The position numbers and the translations under genes are program-made. From Actinomycetota bacterium (GTDB lineage: Bacteria; Actinomycetota; Acidimicrobiia; Acidimicrobiales; Iamiaceae), in contig JAHBSO010000002.1 of NCBI GenBank assembly GCA_019639075.1, positions 62,001 to 126,000 on the forward strand: 64,000 nucleotides of DNA, read 5' to 3'. The notes under the pieces are model-generated. The model was not told where the DNA came from and did no database searches. It worked only from the letters and a program-made list of their open reading frames with translations. This document shows, piece after piece, positions 20,224-28,616 of the stretch. Within the stretch, counting starts at the first letter, position 1. Every line of letters begins with the position of its first letter.

Positions 20224-21129
20224 ATGCCGTGCGGGAGGAGCAGAGCGATCGTGCCGGCGGTCGTCGCCGTCGCCGTGCTCGTGGGCTGCGGGGTCACGGC
20301 CCGGGACGCGACCCCCTCGGCATCCGCCCCCACCACCACGGCGAACGACGGCGTCATCGCCGGGCTCGACGCCGGGGAGGCCGACCCGGACTGCCTGGCC
20401 GAGGCCGGGCTCGAGGACGGGATCGCCTGGCACGAGGTGCTCGCCCCCCACGACGAGGACGGGGTCGACGAGGCGCTGACCACCGTCGACGACGGCCTGG
20501 CCTGCATCCGCGTCGCCGGCGCCGAGGCGATCCTGTCCGACGGGTTCGGGGAGGCGTTCGACGCCTGGTACGAGACCGACCTCGACGACGCCGAGGTGTG
20601 GTGCCTCCTCGAGGACCTCGCCCACGAGCGCTCCCCCGCCTTCACGCTGGTCGACCCGCTCGGCAACGGCCGCCACGAGGAGCTGCTCGACGCCGTCGAA
20701 CGGTGCGCCGACACGTCGGACGTCCGAGCGGTCCACGACACCCTGATCGGCCCCGAGCACTACGGCGACGAGGAGATGCTCGACGACCTCTACGACCGTT
20801 GCGACACCGACGATCGGGCCTGCGACCTGCTGTACCTCTGGTCCGGCCCGGGGACGGACTACCACGAGCAGGCCGCGAGCTGCGGCGGCCGGCGCCCCGG
20901 CACCCGGGAGTACTGCGCCGACGGGCTCACGCTCGACGTGGACGGCTACGTGGAACCCGACGCCCCCGGCCTCGACGACCTCGCCGACCGGTGCCGCGAC
21001 GGTGACGGGCTGTCGTGCGACCTGCTGTTCGGGCTGATCGACGAGTCCAACCCCCTGGCCGAGGTGGCCCGCACGTGCGGCGGCCGCTTTCCGGAGGGTC
21101 CGAACTTCGGCTGCCTCGGTCGGATCTGA
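20224..21129 (+). CDS. acidic lipoprotein with two C-terminal Cys-containing repeats
   Basis: The 301-residue protein has a lipobox (Cys22, VLVGC) and is strongly acidic. Its C-terminal half holds two copies of a unit of roughly 60-70 residues: LDDLYDRCDTDDRACDLL...CGGRRP....YC and LDDLADRCRDGDGLSCDLL...CGGRFP....GC, each with four conserved Cys. Similar LxxLxxxC..GD..ACDxL...CGGR repeats are known at the C-termini of many actinobacterial envelope proteins, with unknown function. An N-terminal half with ECA-like Cys pairs (DCLAEAG, LACIRV) precedes them. Confidence 0.78.
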   Translation: MPCGRSRAIVPAVVAVAVLVGCGVTARDATPSASAPTTTANDGVIAGLDAGEADPDCLAEAGLEDGIAWHEVLAPHDEDGVDEALTTVDDGLACIRVAGAEAILSDGFGEAFDAWYETDLDDAEVWCLLEDLAHERSPAFTLVDPLGNGRHEELLDAVERCADTSDVRAVHDTLIGPEHYGDEEMLDDLYDRCDTDDRACDLLYLWSGPGTDYHEQAASCGGRRPGTREYCADGLTLDVDGYVEPDAPGLDDLADRCRDGDGLSCDLLFGLIDESNPLAEVARTCGGRFPEGPNFGCLGRI

Positions 21130-21132
21130 GGT

Positions 21133-22383
21133 TCAGGGCTTCCAGGCGGCGAGGAAGTTGCCGAGGCGCTCGATGGCGTCCTGGAGGTCGTAGGCCAGCG
21201 GCAGCGTGACGATGCGCAGGTGGTCGGTCTCGGGCCAGTTGAAGCCGGTGCCCTGCACCAGCAGCACCCGCTCCTTCACCAGCAGGTCGAGCACCAGCTT
21301 GGCGTCGTCGGGGACCTCGTAGACCTCCGGGTCGAGCCTCGGGAACACGTAGATCGCGCCCCGCGGTTCGACGCAGGACACCCCCGGGATCTTGTTGAGC
21401 CCCTGGACCGCGGTGTCGCGCTGCTCGAGCAACCGGCCGCCGGGCAGCACCAGGTCCTCGATGCTCTGCCGACCCGACAGGGCCACCTGGACGGCGTGCT
21501 GGCCCGGCACGTTGGGGCAGAGGCGGGACGACGCCAGGAGCTCGATGCCCTCCAGGAACCCCGCGGCATGGTCGCGTGGGCCGCTCACCACCAGCCAGCC
21601 GGAGCGGAACCCGGCCGACCGGTACGCCTTCGAGAGCCCGTTGAACGTCAGGCAGAGCAGGTCGGGACAGACCGTGGCCATGTGGGTGTGGACCGCGTCG
21701 TCGTAGAGGATCTTGTCGTAGATCTCGTCCGCGAGGACCAGCAGCCCGTGACGACGCGCGACGTCGGCGATGGCCTCCAGGCGGGCCGGCTCGTACACCG
21801 CGCCGGTCGGGTTGTTGGGGTTGATGACGAGGATCGCCTTGGTCCTCGGCGTCACCTTGGACTCGATGTCGGCCAGGTCCGGCTGCCAGCCGTCGGTCTC
21901 GTCGCAGCGGTAGTGCACCGCGGTGCCGCCGGCCAGGCTCACCGCCGCGGTCCACAGCGGGTAGTCGGGCGCCGGGACGAGGACCTCGTCGCCGTCGTCG
22001 AGCAGCGCCTGCATCGTCATGATGATCAGCTCGGAGACGCCGTTGCCCAGGTAGATGTCGTCGACGTCGACCTCGGGGAAGCCCTCGACCACCTCGTAGT
22101 GCGAGGCGATCGCCCGCCGGGCGGGGATGATGCCCCGGGACTCGCTGTAACCCGACGACTCCTGGAGGGTGGCGATCATGTCGCGGATGATCCCGCCGGG
22201 GGCATCGAACCCGAACGCCGCCGGGTTGCCGATGTTCAGCTTGAGGATCTGGTGGCCCTCGCGTTCGAGCCGGGCGGCCTCGGCGTTGGCCGGTCCCCGG
22301 ATCTCGTAGACGACGTTGCGGAGCTTCGACGCCTGGTCGAGCGACCTCGGCCCGTCGGTGCGTTCGTGATCGAGGTCGGCCAT
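21133..22383 (-). CDS. alanine/aspartate-type aminotransferase (AlaA-like)
   Basis: A 416-residue class I/II PLP enzyme. Lys252 in FNGLSKAYRSAGFR binds PLP, INPNNPTGAVY holds the conserved Asn, and DEIYDK the Asp that pairs with the pyridine nitrogen. The N-terminal stretch KLRNVVYEIRGP matches glutamate-pyruvate aminotransferases of the AlaA/Rv0337c group. It probably makes alanine from pyruvate and glutamate. An upstream ATG at 22392 is also possible; both have a purine-rich Shine-Dalgarno. It ends 3 nt from the convergent lipoprotein gene. Confidence 0.93.
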   Translation of the reverse strand: MADLDHERTDGPRSLDQASKLRNVVYEIRGPANAEAARLEREGHQILKLNIGNPAAFGFDAPGGIIRDMIATLQESSGYSESRGIIPARRAIASHYEVVEGFPEVDVDDIYLGNGVSELIIMTMQALLDDGDEVLVPAPDYPLWTAAVSLAGGTAVHYRCDETDGWQPDLADIESKVTPRTKAILVINPNNPTGAVYEPARLEAIADVARRHGLLVLADEIYDKILYDDAVHTHMATVCPDLLCLTFNGLSKAYRSAGFRSGWLVVSGPRDHAAGFLEGIELLASSRLCPNVPGQHAVQVALSGRQSIEDLVLPGGRLLEQRDTAVQGLNKIPGVSCVEPRGAIYVFPRLDPEVYEVPDDAKLVLDLLVKERVLLVQGTGFNWPETDHLRIVTLPLAYDLQDAIERLGNFLAAWKP

Positions 22384-22405
22384 GACCTCCATTGTCGCTC
22401 CGGCC

Positions 22406-23767
22406 TCAGGCCCGGACCAACCAATCCAACCGACGGCCCCACGCGGCCAGCGCCGCCGGGTCGGGCTCGGTCGGGTACCGGGAGGCCAGCACCGCGGCCG
22501 CCGAGCTGCGCACGCTCGTCGCCGCGGTCGACAGACCGGCCCGAGGGGCACGGGCCAGACCGGTGACGAGGCCGGGGAGGTCGCCGGGCCGCGGGGTGCC
22601 GCGGGTCTGGTCCAGGCCCGACCGGGCGAGGTGCTCGGTGAGGAGGCCGGAGCGGAGCAGGGCGCGGACGCCCGGCGTGCCGATCGCGGACGAGTGCCGG
22701 CGGAACCCGTCGTAGAACGCGAGGTCGCCGCCGAAGCGGCGCTGGAACTCGACCTGGTACCGCCACACGGTCGCACCCTCCCCCGGGTCGTCGGCGTCGC
22801 CGACCACCTCGGCCAGCGTCGTCCCGGCCAGGAGCCCCATGCCCACGCCGGAACCGTGCGCGGGGAACACCTGGGCGGCGGCGTCGCCGACCAGCGCGAG
22901 CCCCGGCGCGGTGCAGCGGGTGAACGGTCGGCGCAACGGGATGAGTCCTGCGCCGCCGTGCAGCCGGTCGCCGATCCAGGGGTGCAGCCTGCGCACCTCG
23001 GTCAGCATGCGGGCGGCCGGGCCGTGGCGACCGTCGGCCAGGCAGCCGACCAGCACGCGGACCTCGGTCAGGTCGCCCGACACGGAGATGGAGCGGGTGG
23101 AGAAGCCACCGGCGGTGCCGAGCACGTTGACGGCCTCGCCCGGCCGCGCACCCCATGCGTCGAGCTGGCGGCGGGCCCCGTCGACGTCGGCGACGCGGAA
23201 CACGACGTCGGCCGCCGTGCACCGCTCGGCCGGCCGCACCGGCGGGCACCACGGTGCGACGACGCTCGACCGGCCCCGAAGCGCGCCCCGCCACCCGGAT
23301 GCGTCGACGAAGAGCGCCGCCTCCGCCCGCAGCGCGCCGTGGCCGTCGGTCCCGCCCGTCTCCACGGCCACGAGCCGACCGTCGCGCTCGATCGGCTCCA
23401 GCGACCCGGTGCGGTCGACCACCTCGACGCCCGCCGCCACGGCGTCGGCCCGAAGCCGGGCACCGAGGAGCCCCATGTCCACGCCGATGATCGGGTTGTC
23501 GCGCACCACGAGCCCGGGCTCGTCGAACGGCGTACGGAGGTGGATCGGTTCACCGCCACCGACCCGCTCGTCACCCGACGGTCGGTCGACGCCCGCCCGG
23601 TCGAACTGCCAGCCGACGATCCCGTTGTTCCAGTGGGCGCCGCCACGGTCGACCGGCCGTCGTTCGAGCAGCAGGACCGAGCGTCCCCGACGGGCGAACT
23701 GCCCGGCCGCGTTGGCCCCGGCGGTGCCCGCTCCCACGACGACGACGTCGCCCTTCCACGTCCTCAT
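22406..23767 (-). CDS. FAD-dependent oxidoreductase (geranylgeranyl reductase/halogenase-like)
   Basis: The 453-residue flavoprotein begins with the FAD-binding VVVGAGTAGANAA motif (Gly12-x-Gly14-xx-Gly17), and ERRPVDRGG follows at the ribose-binding strand. A late GLALVGDAAAQVFPAHGSGVG gives the second FAD motif of the PHBH/geranylgeranyl-reductase superfamily. The halogenase WxWxIP motif is absent. It is the third gene of a sigma factor-ogt operon and overlaps ogt by ATGA. The substrate is unknown; lipid unsaturation or ring hydroxylation are options. Confidence 0.83.
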   Translation of the reverse strand: MRTWKGDVVVVGAGTAGANAAGQFARRGRSVLLLERRPVDRGGAHWNNGIVGWQFDRAGVDRPSGDERVGGGEPIHLRTPFDEPGLVVRDNPIIGVDMGLLGARLRADAVAAGVEVVDRTGSLEPIERDGRLVAVETGGTDGHGALRAEAALFVDASGWRGALRGRSSVVAPWCPPVRPAERCTAADVVFRVADVDGARRQLDAWGARPGEAVNVLGTAGGFSTRSISVSGDLTEVRVLVGCLADGRHGPAARMLTEVRRLHPWIGDRLHGGAGLIPLRRPFTRCTAPGLALVGDAAAQVFPAHGSGVGMGLLAGTTLAEVVGDADDPGEGATVWRYQVEFQRRFGGDLAFYDGFRRHSSAIGTPGVRALLRSGLLTEHLARSGLDQTRGTPRPGDLPGLVTGLARAPRAGLSTAATSVRSSAAAVLASRYPTEPDPAALAAWGRRLDWLVRA

Positions 23768-24360
23768 CGGCTTGCGTCTGCCTCCATCGCCAGCAGGGCC
23801 ACCTTGGCCTCGGAGCCGCCACGGTAGGCGCCGGTCGTGCCGTCGCTGCGCACGACCCGGTGGCACGGCACCACGATCGGCACCGGGTTGGAGGCGCAGG
23901 CCGAGCCCACGACCCGCACCGCCTTCGGGTTGCCGGCCGACTCGGCGAGCGCGGCGTAGGAGATCGTGGAGCCGTACCCGACGTTGCGGAGCTCGTCGAG
24001 CACGGTGCGGCGGAAGCCCCGGGACAGGCCGAGGTCGACGGGGACCTCGAAGTCCCTGCGGGCACCGGCGAAGTACTCGTCGAGCTCCCGGGCCACCTGG
24101 TCGGTGCGACGGCGGTCCGCCAGGATCCGGGGCGACACCACCTCGGCCAGGTCCTCGAGGACCGACGCGTGGTCCTCGACCTCGAACGCGAGCCGCAGCA
24201 GCCCCTCCGGGCCGACGACGACCAGGCAGCTCCCGATCGGAGCGTCGACGGTCCGGTACGCCAGGTCGAGGAGGCCCGCCGCATCGGCACGCTCGGCCAG
24301 GCCGCGGCGAAGGTCGGTGAGGCGATCCGCGCCGGGATCGGGCACGTCGATCGTGGTCAT
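23764..24360 (-). CDS. ogt: methylated-DNA--protein-cysteine S-methyltransferase
   Basis: This 198-residue suicide repair protein takes methyl groups from O6-methylguanine onto Cys166 in the PCHR motif. FRRTVLDELRNVGYGSTISYAALA forms the helix-turn-helix. The active-site SNPVPIVVPCHRVV with GAYRGG after it is complete. The N-terminal third carries the ribonuclease-like domain but no Ada metal-binding Cys cluster. It is sandwiched between an ECF sigma factor and a flavoprotein with ATGA overlaps at both ends, so all three are co-translated. Confidence 0.95.
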   Translation of the reverse strand: MTTIDVPDPGADRLTDLRRGLAERADAAGLLDLAYRTVDAPIGSCLVVVGPEGLLRLAFEVEDHASVLEDLAEVVSPRILADRRRTDQVARELDEYFAGARRDFEVPVDLGLSRGFRRTVLDELRNVGYGSTISYAALAESAGNPKAVRVVGSACASNPVPIVVPCHRVVRSDGTTGAYRGGSEAKVALLAMEADASR

Positions 24361-24848
24361 GGCTGGACCTCCTGGGTCTCGGCGGTGAGGTGTCGGCGCA
24401 GTCGGGCGATGCCGTCGGCCGCGCTGCGGCGGGCCGCGACGGCCGAGCAGCCGAGCAGGTCGGCCACCTGCGCGTAGGGCAGTCCGGCCACGTGGCGGTA
24501 CACGACGGCCCCCCGCTGCTTGTCGGGGAGCGAGGCGACCAGACGCCACAGCTCCGGGTCGGCCAGCTCGAAGGCGTCCTCGCCCACCGGGCGCTCCGGC
24601 ACCTCGGCGAGCGGCACCGGGGCCCGGCCCGCCCGGCGGTGCACGTCGATCGCCTTGCGGTGGGCGATCGTCACGAGCCAGGCCCGGACGTCGCTGTCGG
24701 GTCGCAGCCGGTCGTACGCGCCGAGCGCGGCGAGGAACGTGTCCGACCAGGCGTCGTCGGCGTCGGTCTCGGGCAGCACGGCGCGGCACACCCGCCACAC
24801 CACGGTGCCGTGCTCGGCCACCAGCAGGTCGAAGGGTCGAACCGTCAT
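24357..24848 (-). CDS. ECF-type RNA polymerase sigma factor
   Basis: The 163-residue protein has sigma region 2 (residues 20-80; DAWSDTFLAALGAYDRLRPDSDVRAWLVTIAHRKAID) and region 4 (about 100-155; LVASLPDKQRGAVVYRHVAGLPYAQVADLLGCS). No anti-sigma gene or zinc-finger partner lies nearby, so activity may be set by transcription alone. It heads an operon with ogt and a flavoprotein, and may respond to DNA alkylation or related stress; that is inferred only from the neighbours. Start: ATG at 24848 with GCAGGA upstream. Confidence 0.88.
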   Translation of the reverse strand: MTVRPFDLLVAEHGTVVWRVCRAVLPETDADDAWSDTFLAALGAYDRLRPDSDVRAWLVTIAHRKAIDVHRRAGRAPVPLAEVPERPVGEDAFELADPELWRLVASLPDKQRGAVVYRHVAGLPYAQVADLLGCSAVAARRSAADGIARLRRHLTAETQEVQP

Positions 24849-24896
24849 GTCCTGCCAACGTCCACGAACGCCATTCTGTGAGGCCAGACTGGCCCC

Positions 24897-26306
24897 ATGT
24901 CGAACGCCGTGGTCGTCGGGAGCGGACCCAACGGGCTGGCTGCGGCGATCACGCTCGCCGAGGCCGGCCTCGACGTCCGGGTGCTCGAGGCCGCCGACCG
25001 TCCCGGTGGCGGGGTCCGGTCCTCGACCGACGTCCTCCCCGGCCTCGTGGTCGACGAGTGCTCGGGCTTCCACCCGATGGGGGCGGCATCGCCCTTCTTC
25101 GCGTCCCAGCACCTCGACCGGCACGGGCTCCGCTGGCGGTGGCCCGAGATCGAGGTGGCCCACCCGCTCGACGACGGACGGGCCGCGCTCCTCTGGCGCG
25201 ACCCGGCCCGCACCGCCGACGGGCTCGGCGTCGACGGCGCGGCCTGGCAGCGCACGATCGGGTGGACCGGTCGGCGCTTCGACGCACTCGCGGCCGACGT
25301 GCTGCGCCCGATCGTGCACGTCCCTCGGCACCCGCTGTCGCTGGCCCGGTTCGGGGCGATGGCGCTCACACCGGCTTCGGTGCTGGCCCGGGCCTTCCGC
25401 ACCGACGAGGGCCGGGCGCTGTTCGGCGGGGTCGCGGCCCACGCGTTCGCCGAGTTGACCGGGCCGTTCTCGGCGGCGGTCGGGGTGATGCTGGCCGGGG
25501 CCGGCCACGCCCACGGGTGGCCGGTCGCCGAGGGCGGGTCGGGGGCGATCGCCGCCGCGCTCGCCCGTCGGCTCGCCGAGCTGGGCGGCACGATCGAGAC
25601 CGGCGTCGCCGTCGGGTCGATCGCCGAGCTCGACCACCCCGACGTCGTCTGCCTCGACACGACGCCCGGCGCGGCGGCGACGATCCTCGGCGACCGGCTG
25701 CCGAGCGGCGTCGCCCGCGCCTATCGGCGGTTCCGTTCCGGCCCGGCCGCCTACAAGCTCGACCTGGCGGTCGAGGGGCCGATCCCGTGGGCGAACCCCG
25801 ACGTCGGACGGGCCGGCACCGTGCACCTCGGGGGCGCCTTCGACGAGATCGTGGCGGCCGAGGCCGCGACGAACCACGGCCGGATGCCGGCCCGGCCCTT
25901 CATGCTCCTCGGCCAGCAGTACGTCGCCGATCCCGGACGGTCGGCCGACGGCGTCAACCCCGTGTACCTGTACGCCCACGTCCCCAACGGGCTCACCGAC
26001 GACGTCACCGACGTGTTGATCGACGGGGTCGAGCGGTTCGCTCCCGGCTTCCGGGACCGGATCCGGAAGGTGGTCGTCACGCCGCCCGTCGCGCTCCAGG
26101 ACCGCAACGCCAACTACCTCGGCGGCGACATCGCCGGTGGCGACACCTCGGGGCTGCAGGTGCTGTTCCGGCCCCGGATCGCCGTCGACCCCTATGCCAC
26201 GGGTGTCCCGGGCGCCTACCTGTGCTCGGCCAGCACGCCTCCGGGCGCCGGGGTGCACGGCATGGGCGGCCACAACGCGGCCCGCGCCGCCCTGCGCCGC
26301 ATCTGA
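24897..26306 (+). CDS. phytoene desaturase-like FAD oxidoreductase (PYROXD2-like)
   Basis: The 469-residue protein starts with VVVGSGPNGLAAAITLAEAG and EAADRPGGGVRS, the dinucleotide-binding fold and GG motif of the amine oxidase/phytoene desaturase superfamily. LCSASTPPGAGVHGMGGHNAA at the C-terminus is the second FAD-contact motif and is typical of the PYROXD2 subgroup. Carotenoid genes are absent around it, so a carotenoid role is not supported. It is divergent from the sigma-ogt operon with a 48-nt gap, and no clear Shine-Dalgarno or TANNNT is visible. Confidence 0.87.
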   Translation: MSNAVVVGSGPNGLAAAITLAEAGLDVRVLEAADRPGGGVRSSTDVLPGLVVDECSGFHPMGAASPFFASQHLDRHGLRWRWPEIEVAHPLDDGRAALLWRDPARTADGLGVDGAAWQRTIGWTGRRFDALAADVLRPIVHVPRHPLSLARFGAMALTPASVLARAFRTDEGRALFGGVAAHAFAELTGPFSAAVGVMLAGAGHAHGWPVAEGGSGAIAAALARRLAELGGTIETGVAVGSIAELDHPDVVCLDTTPGAAATILGDRLPSGVARAYRRFRSGPAAYKLDLAVEGPIPWANPDVGRAGTVHLGGAFDEIVAAEAATNHGRMPARPFMLLGQQYVADPGRSADGVNPVYLYAHVPNGLTDDVTDVLIDGVERFAPGFRDRIRKVVVTPPVALQDRNANYLGGDIAGGDTSGLQVLFRPRIAVDPYATGVPGAYLCSASTPPGAGVHGMGGHNAARAALRRI

Positions 26307-26312
26307 GCCCGG

Positions 26313-27065
26313 TCAGAGCCAGGCGACGATGCGGTCGCCCGCCGTGTCGGTCCGCATCCGCATGCGCTCGACGACCCGCTCGCAGTGCCCCTCCATGAGC
26401 TTGCGGGCCAACTGGGGGTGCCCACCCCGGACGGCGCCGGCCAGCTCGGCGTGGTCCTCGAACACCATGGCCCGACCCTCGGCATCGGTCTCGGAAACGC
26501 CGTGGTGGGTCACGATCTGGCTGAAGAGCTGCATGCTGATCTCGAGCGCCCGGTTGCCGGTGAGCGCGGCGAGCGCGGCGTGGAGGTCGGCGTGCTCGAC
26601 CATCGGCGAGGTCTGGTCGAGCGGCCCCTCGACCTGGAACGGCGCCATCAGCTCGGCGCGCCGGGCGGCATCCGGGTGCCGGGCGGCCAGCTCGGCGAGC
26701 AGCACCTCGGCGGAGCTCCAGGCCGCGTACAGCTCGTCGTAGGTGACCCCGGCCATCTGGAAGTACATCGACGCCATGCGGGCGAAGGCCGCCGGATCGA
26801 CGCTGCCCACCACCGGTCCGCCGCCCGGGCCCCGGCGGATGACGATGAACCCCTGCACCTCGAGCAGCCGGAGCGCCTCGCGGAGCGACTCGCGGCTGAC
26901 GTCGTACAACTCCATCATCCTGGCCTCGGCCGGCAGCTGCGCCCCCGAACCCAGCCCGTCGTCGAGGATCGCCTGGACGATGCGACGGGCGACGACCTCG
27001 GCGGTCTTGAGCGGTCGGACGTCCCCGGCGTGGACGTCGAGCGCGATCGGCGGGCGGCTCGCCAT
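26313..27065 (-). CDS. GntR/FadR-family transcriptional regulator
   Basis: The 250-residue regulator has an N-terminal winged helix (residues 18-85; ILDDGLGSGAQLPAEARMMELYDVSRESLREALRLLEVQG) and a C-terminal all-helical FCD ligand domain with His and Asp residues for metal (EHADLHAAL, IVTHHG). Such proteins usually repress catabolic genes and release DNA on binding an acyl-CoA or organic acid. It converges on the PYROXD2-like gene with a 6-nt gap. TAGGGT lies 6 nt before the ATG. The target is not evident. Confidence 0.92.
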   Translation of the reverse strand: MASRPPIALDVHAGDVRPLKTAEVVARRIVQAILDDGLGSGAQLPAEARMMELYDVSRESLREALRLLEVQGFIVIRRGPGGGPVVGSVDPAAFARMASMYFQMAGVTYDELYAAWSSAEVLLAELAARHPDAARRAELMAPFQVEGPLDQTSPMVEHADLHAALAALTGNRALEISMQLFSQIVTHHGVSETDAEGRAMVFEDHAELAGAVRGGHPQLARKLMEGHCERVVERMRMRTDTAGDRIVAWL

Positions 27066-27071
27066 GGCGGC

Positions 27072-27077
27072 ACCCTA
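27072..27077 (-). promoter_or_regulatory. -10 element TAGGGT for leaderless GntR gene
   Basis: TAGGGT is 6 nt before the ATG at 27065. Confidence 0.45.
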
Positions 27078-27091
27078 CGCCGGTGGCGAGG

Positions 27092-28603
27092 TCAGTCGAG
27101 GAAGAGGTGGTAGGCCGCGTTGTCGTTCTCGTCCCACCACGGGTAGCCGAGCTCCTCCACGTAGGCGAGGAAGCGGGGTCGCTCGGCCGGCGGCACCTGG
27201 ATGCCGACCAGCACGCGGCCGTGGTCGGCCCCGTGGTTCCGGTAGTGGAAGAGCGAGATGTTCCAGTCCATCTCCAACCCGTCGAGGAACGTGAGCAGCG
27301 CGCCGGGGCGTTCGGGGAACTCGAACCGGTACACGACCTCGTCGGCCAGCCCCTGCGCCCGCCCGCCGACCATGTGGCGGACGTGCAGCTTGGCCAGCTC
27401 GTTGTCGGTCAGGTCGACGACGGTCAGCCCCGCGGCGCTGAGCTCGGCGCCGATCTGGGCCCGCTCGGTCTCGCCACCGGCGAGCTGGACCCCGACGAAC
27501 ACGACGGCCTGGTCCGATGCCGCGTAGCGGTAGTTGAACTCGGTGATCTGGCGACCGCCGAGCAGGCGGACGAACGCCCGGTAGCTGCCCGGCACCTCGG
27601 GGATCTGGACCGCGAAGATCGCCTCCGCGCCCTCACCGATCTCGGCCCGCTCGGCCACGTGGCGCAGCCGGTCGAAGTTCGTGTTGGCGCCGGAGTCGAT
27701 GGCGATCAGCGGCCCGGGCGGAGCCTCGCCCTGCTCGACGTGGCGCCGCAGACCGGCCAGCGCGAGCGCGCCCGACGGCTCGGCGATCGACCGGGTGTCG
27801 TCGAAGATGTCCTTGATCGCCGCGCACACCTCGTCGACGCTCACCGTGACGGTGCCGTCGAGCAGCTCGCGGCACAGCCGGAACGTCTCGTCGCCGACCC
27901 GACGCACGGCCACGCCGTCGACGAACAGGCCGACCCGGTCGAGGGTGACCGGCTCACCCGCGGACAGCGCCGCGGTCATCGCCGCGCTGTCCTCGGGCTC
28001 GACCCCGATCACCTGCACGTCGGGCCGGACGAACTTCACGAAAGCCGCGATGCCGGCCGCCAGCCCGCCGCCACCGATCGGCACGTAGATCGCCCCCACC
28101 GGGCCGGGGCACTGGCGCACCAGCTCCAACCCGATCGTGCCCTGGCCGGCGATGACGTCGGGGTCGTCGAAGGGGTGCACGAACACCAGGTCGTCGGCCT
28201 CGGCGAGGGCCCGGGCGTGCTCGTTCGCCGCGTCGAACCCGTCGCCCACCAGCACCACCTCGGCCCCGAGCCGGCGCACGGCGTCGACCTTGATCGAGGG
28301 CGTCGTCGTGGGCATGACCACCACGGCCCGGATGCCCAGTCGCTCCGCCGAGAACGCCACGCCCTGCGCGTGGTTGCCGGCCGACGCGCACACCACGCCC
28401 CGCTCCCGCTGCTCCGGCGTGAGCCGCGACAGCTTGTTGTGGGCGCCCCGCACCTTGAACGAGAACACCGGCTGGAGGTCTTCGCGCTTGAGCAGCACGT
28501 CGGTGCCGAGGCGGGCCGACAGGAGCGGCAGCCGCTCCAGCGGCGTCTCCTGGGCGACCTCGTAGACGGCGGCCTGCAACGTGCGCCGGAGGTAGTCCTG
28601 CAC
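27092..28603 (-). CDS. ilvA: threonine ammonia-lyase, biosynthetic type
   Basis: IlvA deaminates threonine to 2-oxobutanoate for isoleucine synthesis. The 503-residue length and two C-terminal ACT-like domains (about 335-420 and 425-503) mark the allosteric biosynthetic form. Lys50 in FSFKVRGAHN binds PLP, and PIGGGGLAAGIA holds its phosphate. Isoleucine and valine likely act on the C-terminal domains. The GTG start fits TAGCGT placed 7 nt upstream. The ABC-F gene ends 10 nt upstream, so read-through is also possible. Confidence 0.95.
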   Translation of the reverse strand: MQDYLRRTLQAAVYEVAQETPLERLPLLSARLGTDVLLKREDLQPVFSFKVRGAHNKLSRLTPEQRERGVVCASAGNHAQGVAFSAERLGIRAVVVMPTTTPSIKVDAVRRLGAEVVLVGDGFDAANEHARALAEADDLVFVHPFDDPDVIAGQGTIGLELVRQCPGPVGAIYVPIGGGGLAAGIAAFVKFVRPDVQVIGVEPEDSAAMTAALSAGEPVTLDRVGLFVDGVAVRRVGDETFRLCRELLDGTVTVSVDEVCAAIKDIFDDTRSIAEPSGALALAGLRRHVEQGEAPPGPLIAIDSGANTNFDRLRHVAERAEIGEGAEAIFAVQIPEVPGSYRAFVRLLGGRQITEFNYRYAASDQAVVFVGVQLAGGETERAQIGAELSAAGLTVVDLTDNELAKLHVRHMVGGRAQGLADEVVYRFEFPERPGALLTFLDGLEMDWNISLFHYRNHGADHGRVLVGIQVPPAERPRFLAYVEELGYPWWDENDNAAYHLFLD

Positions 28604-28610
28604 CGGTCCG

Positions 28611-28616
28611 ACGCTA
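28611..28616 (-). promoter_or_regulatory. -10 element TAGCGT for leaderless ilvA
   Basis: TAGCGT is 7 nt before the ilvA GTG; its first three bases are also the ABC-F stop codon TAG. Confidence 0.4.

Noticed and set aside
24897..26306. Carotenoid biosynthesis role for the phytoene desaturase-like gene
   Set aside because: No crtB, crtE or cyclase genes are near, and the C-terminal motif points to the PYROXD2 subgroup.
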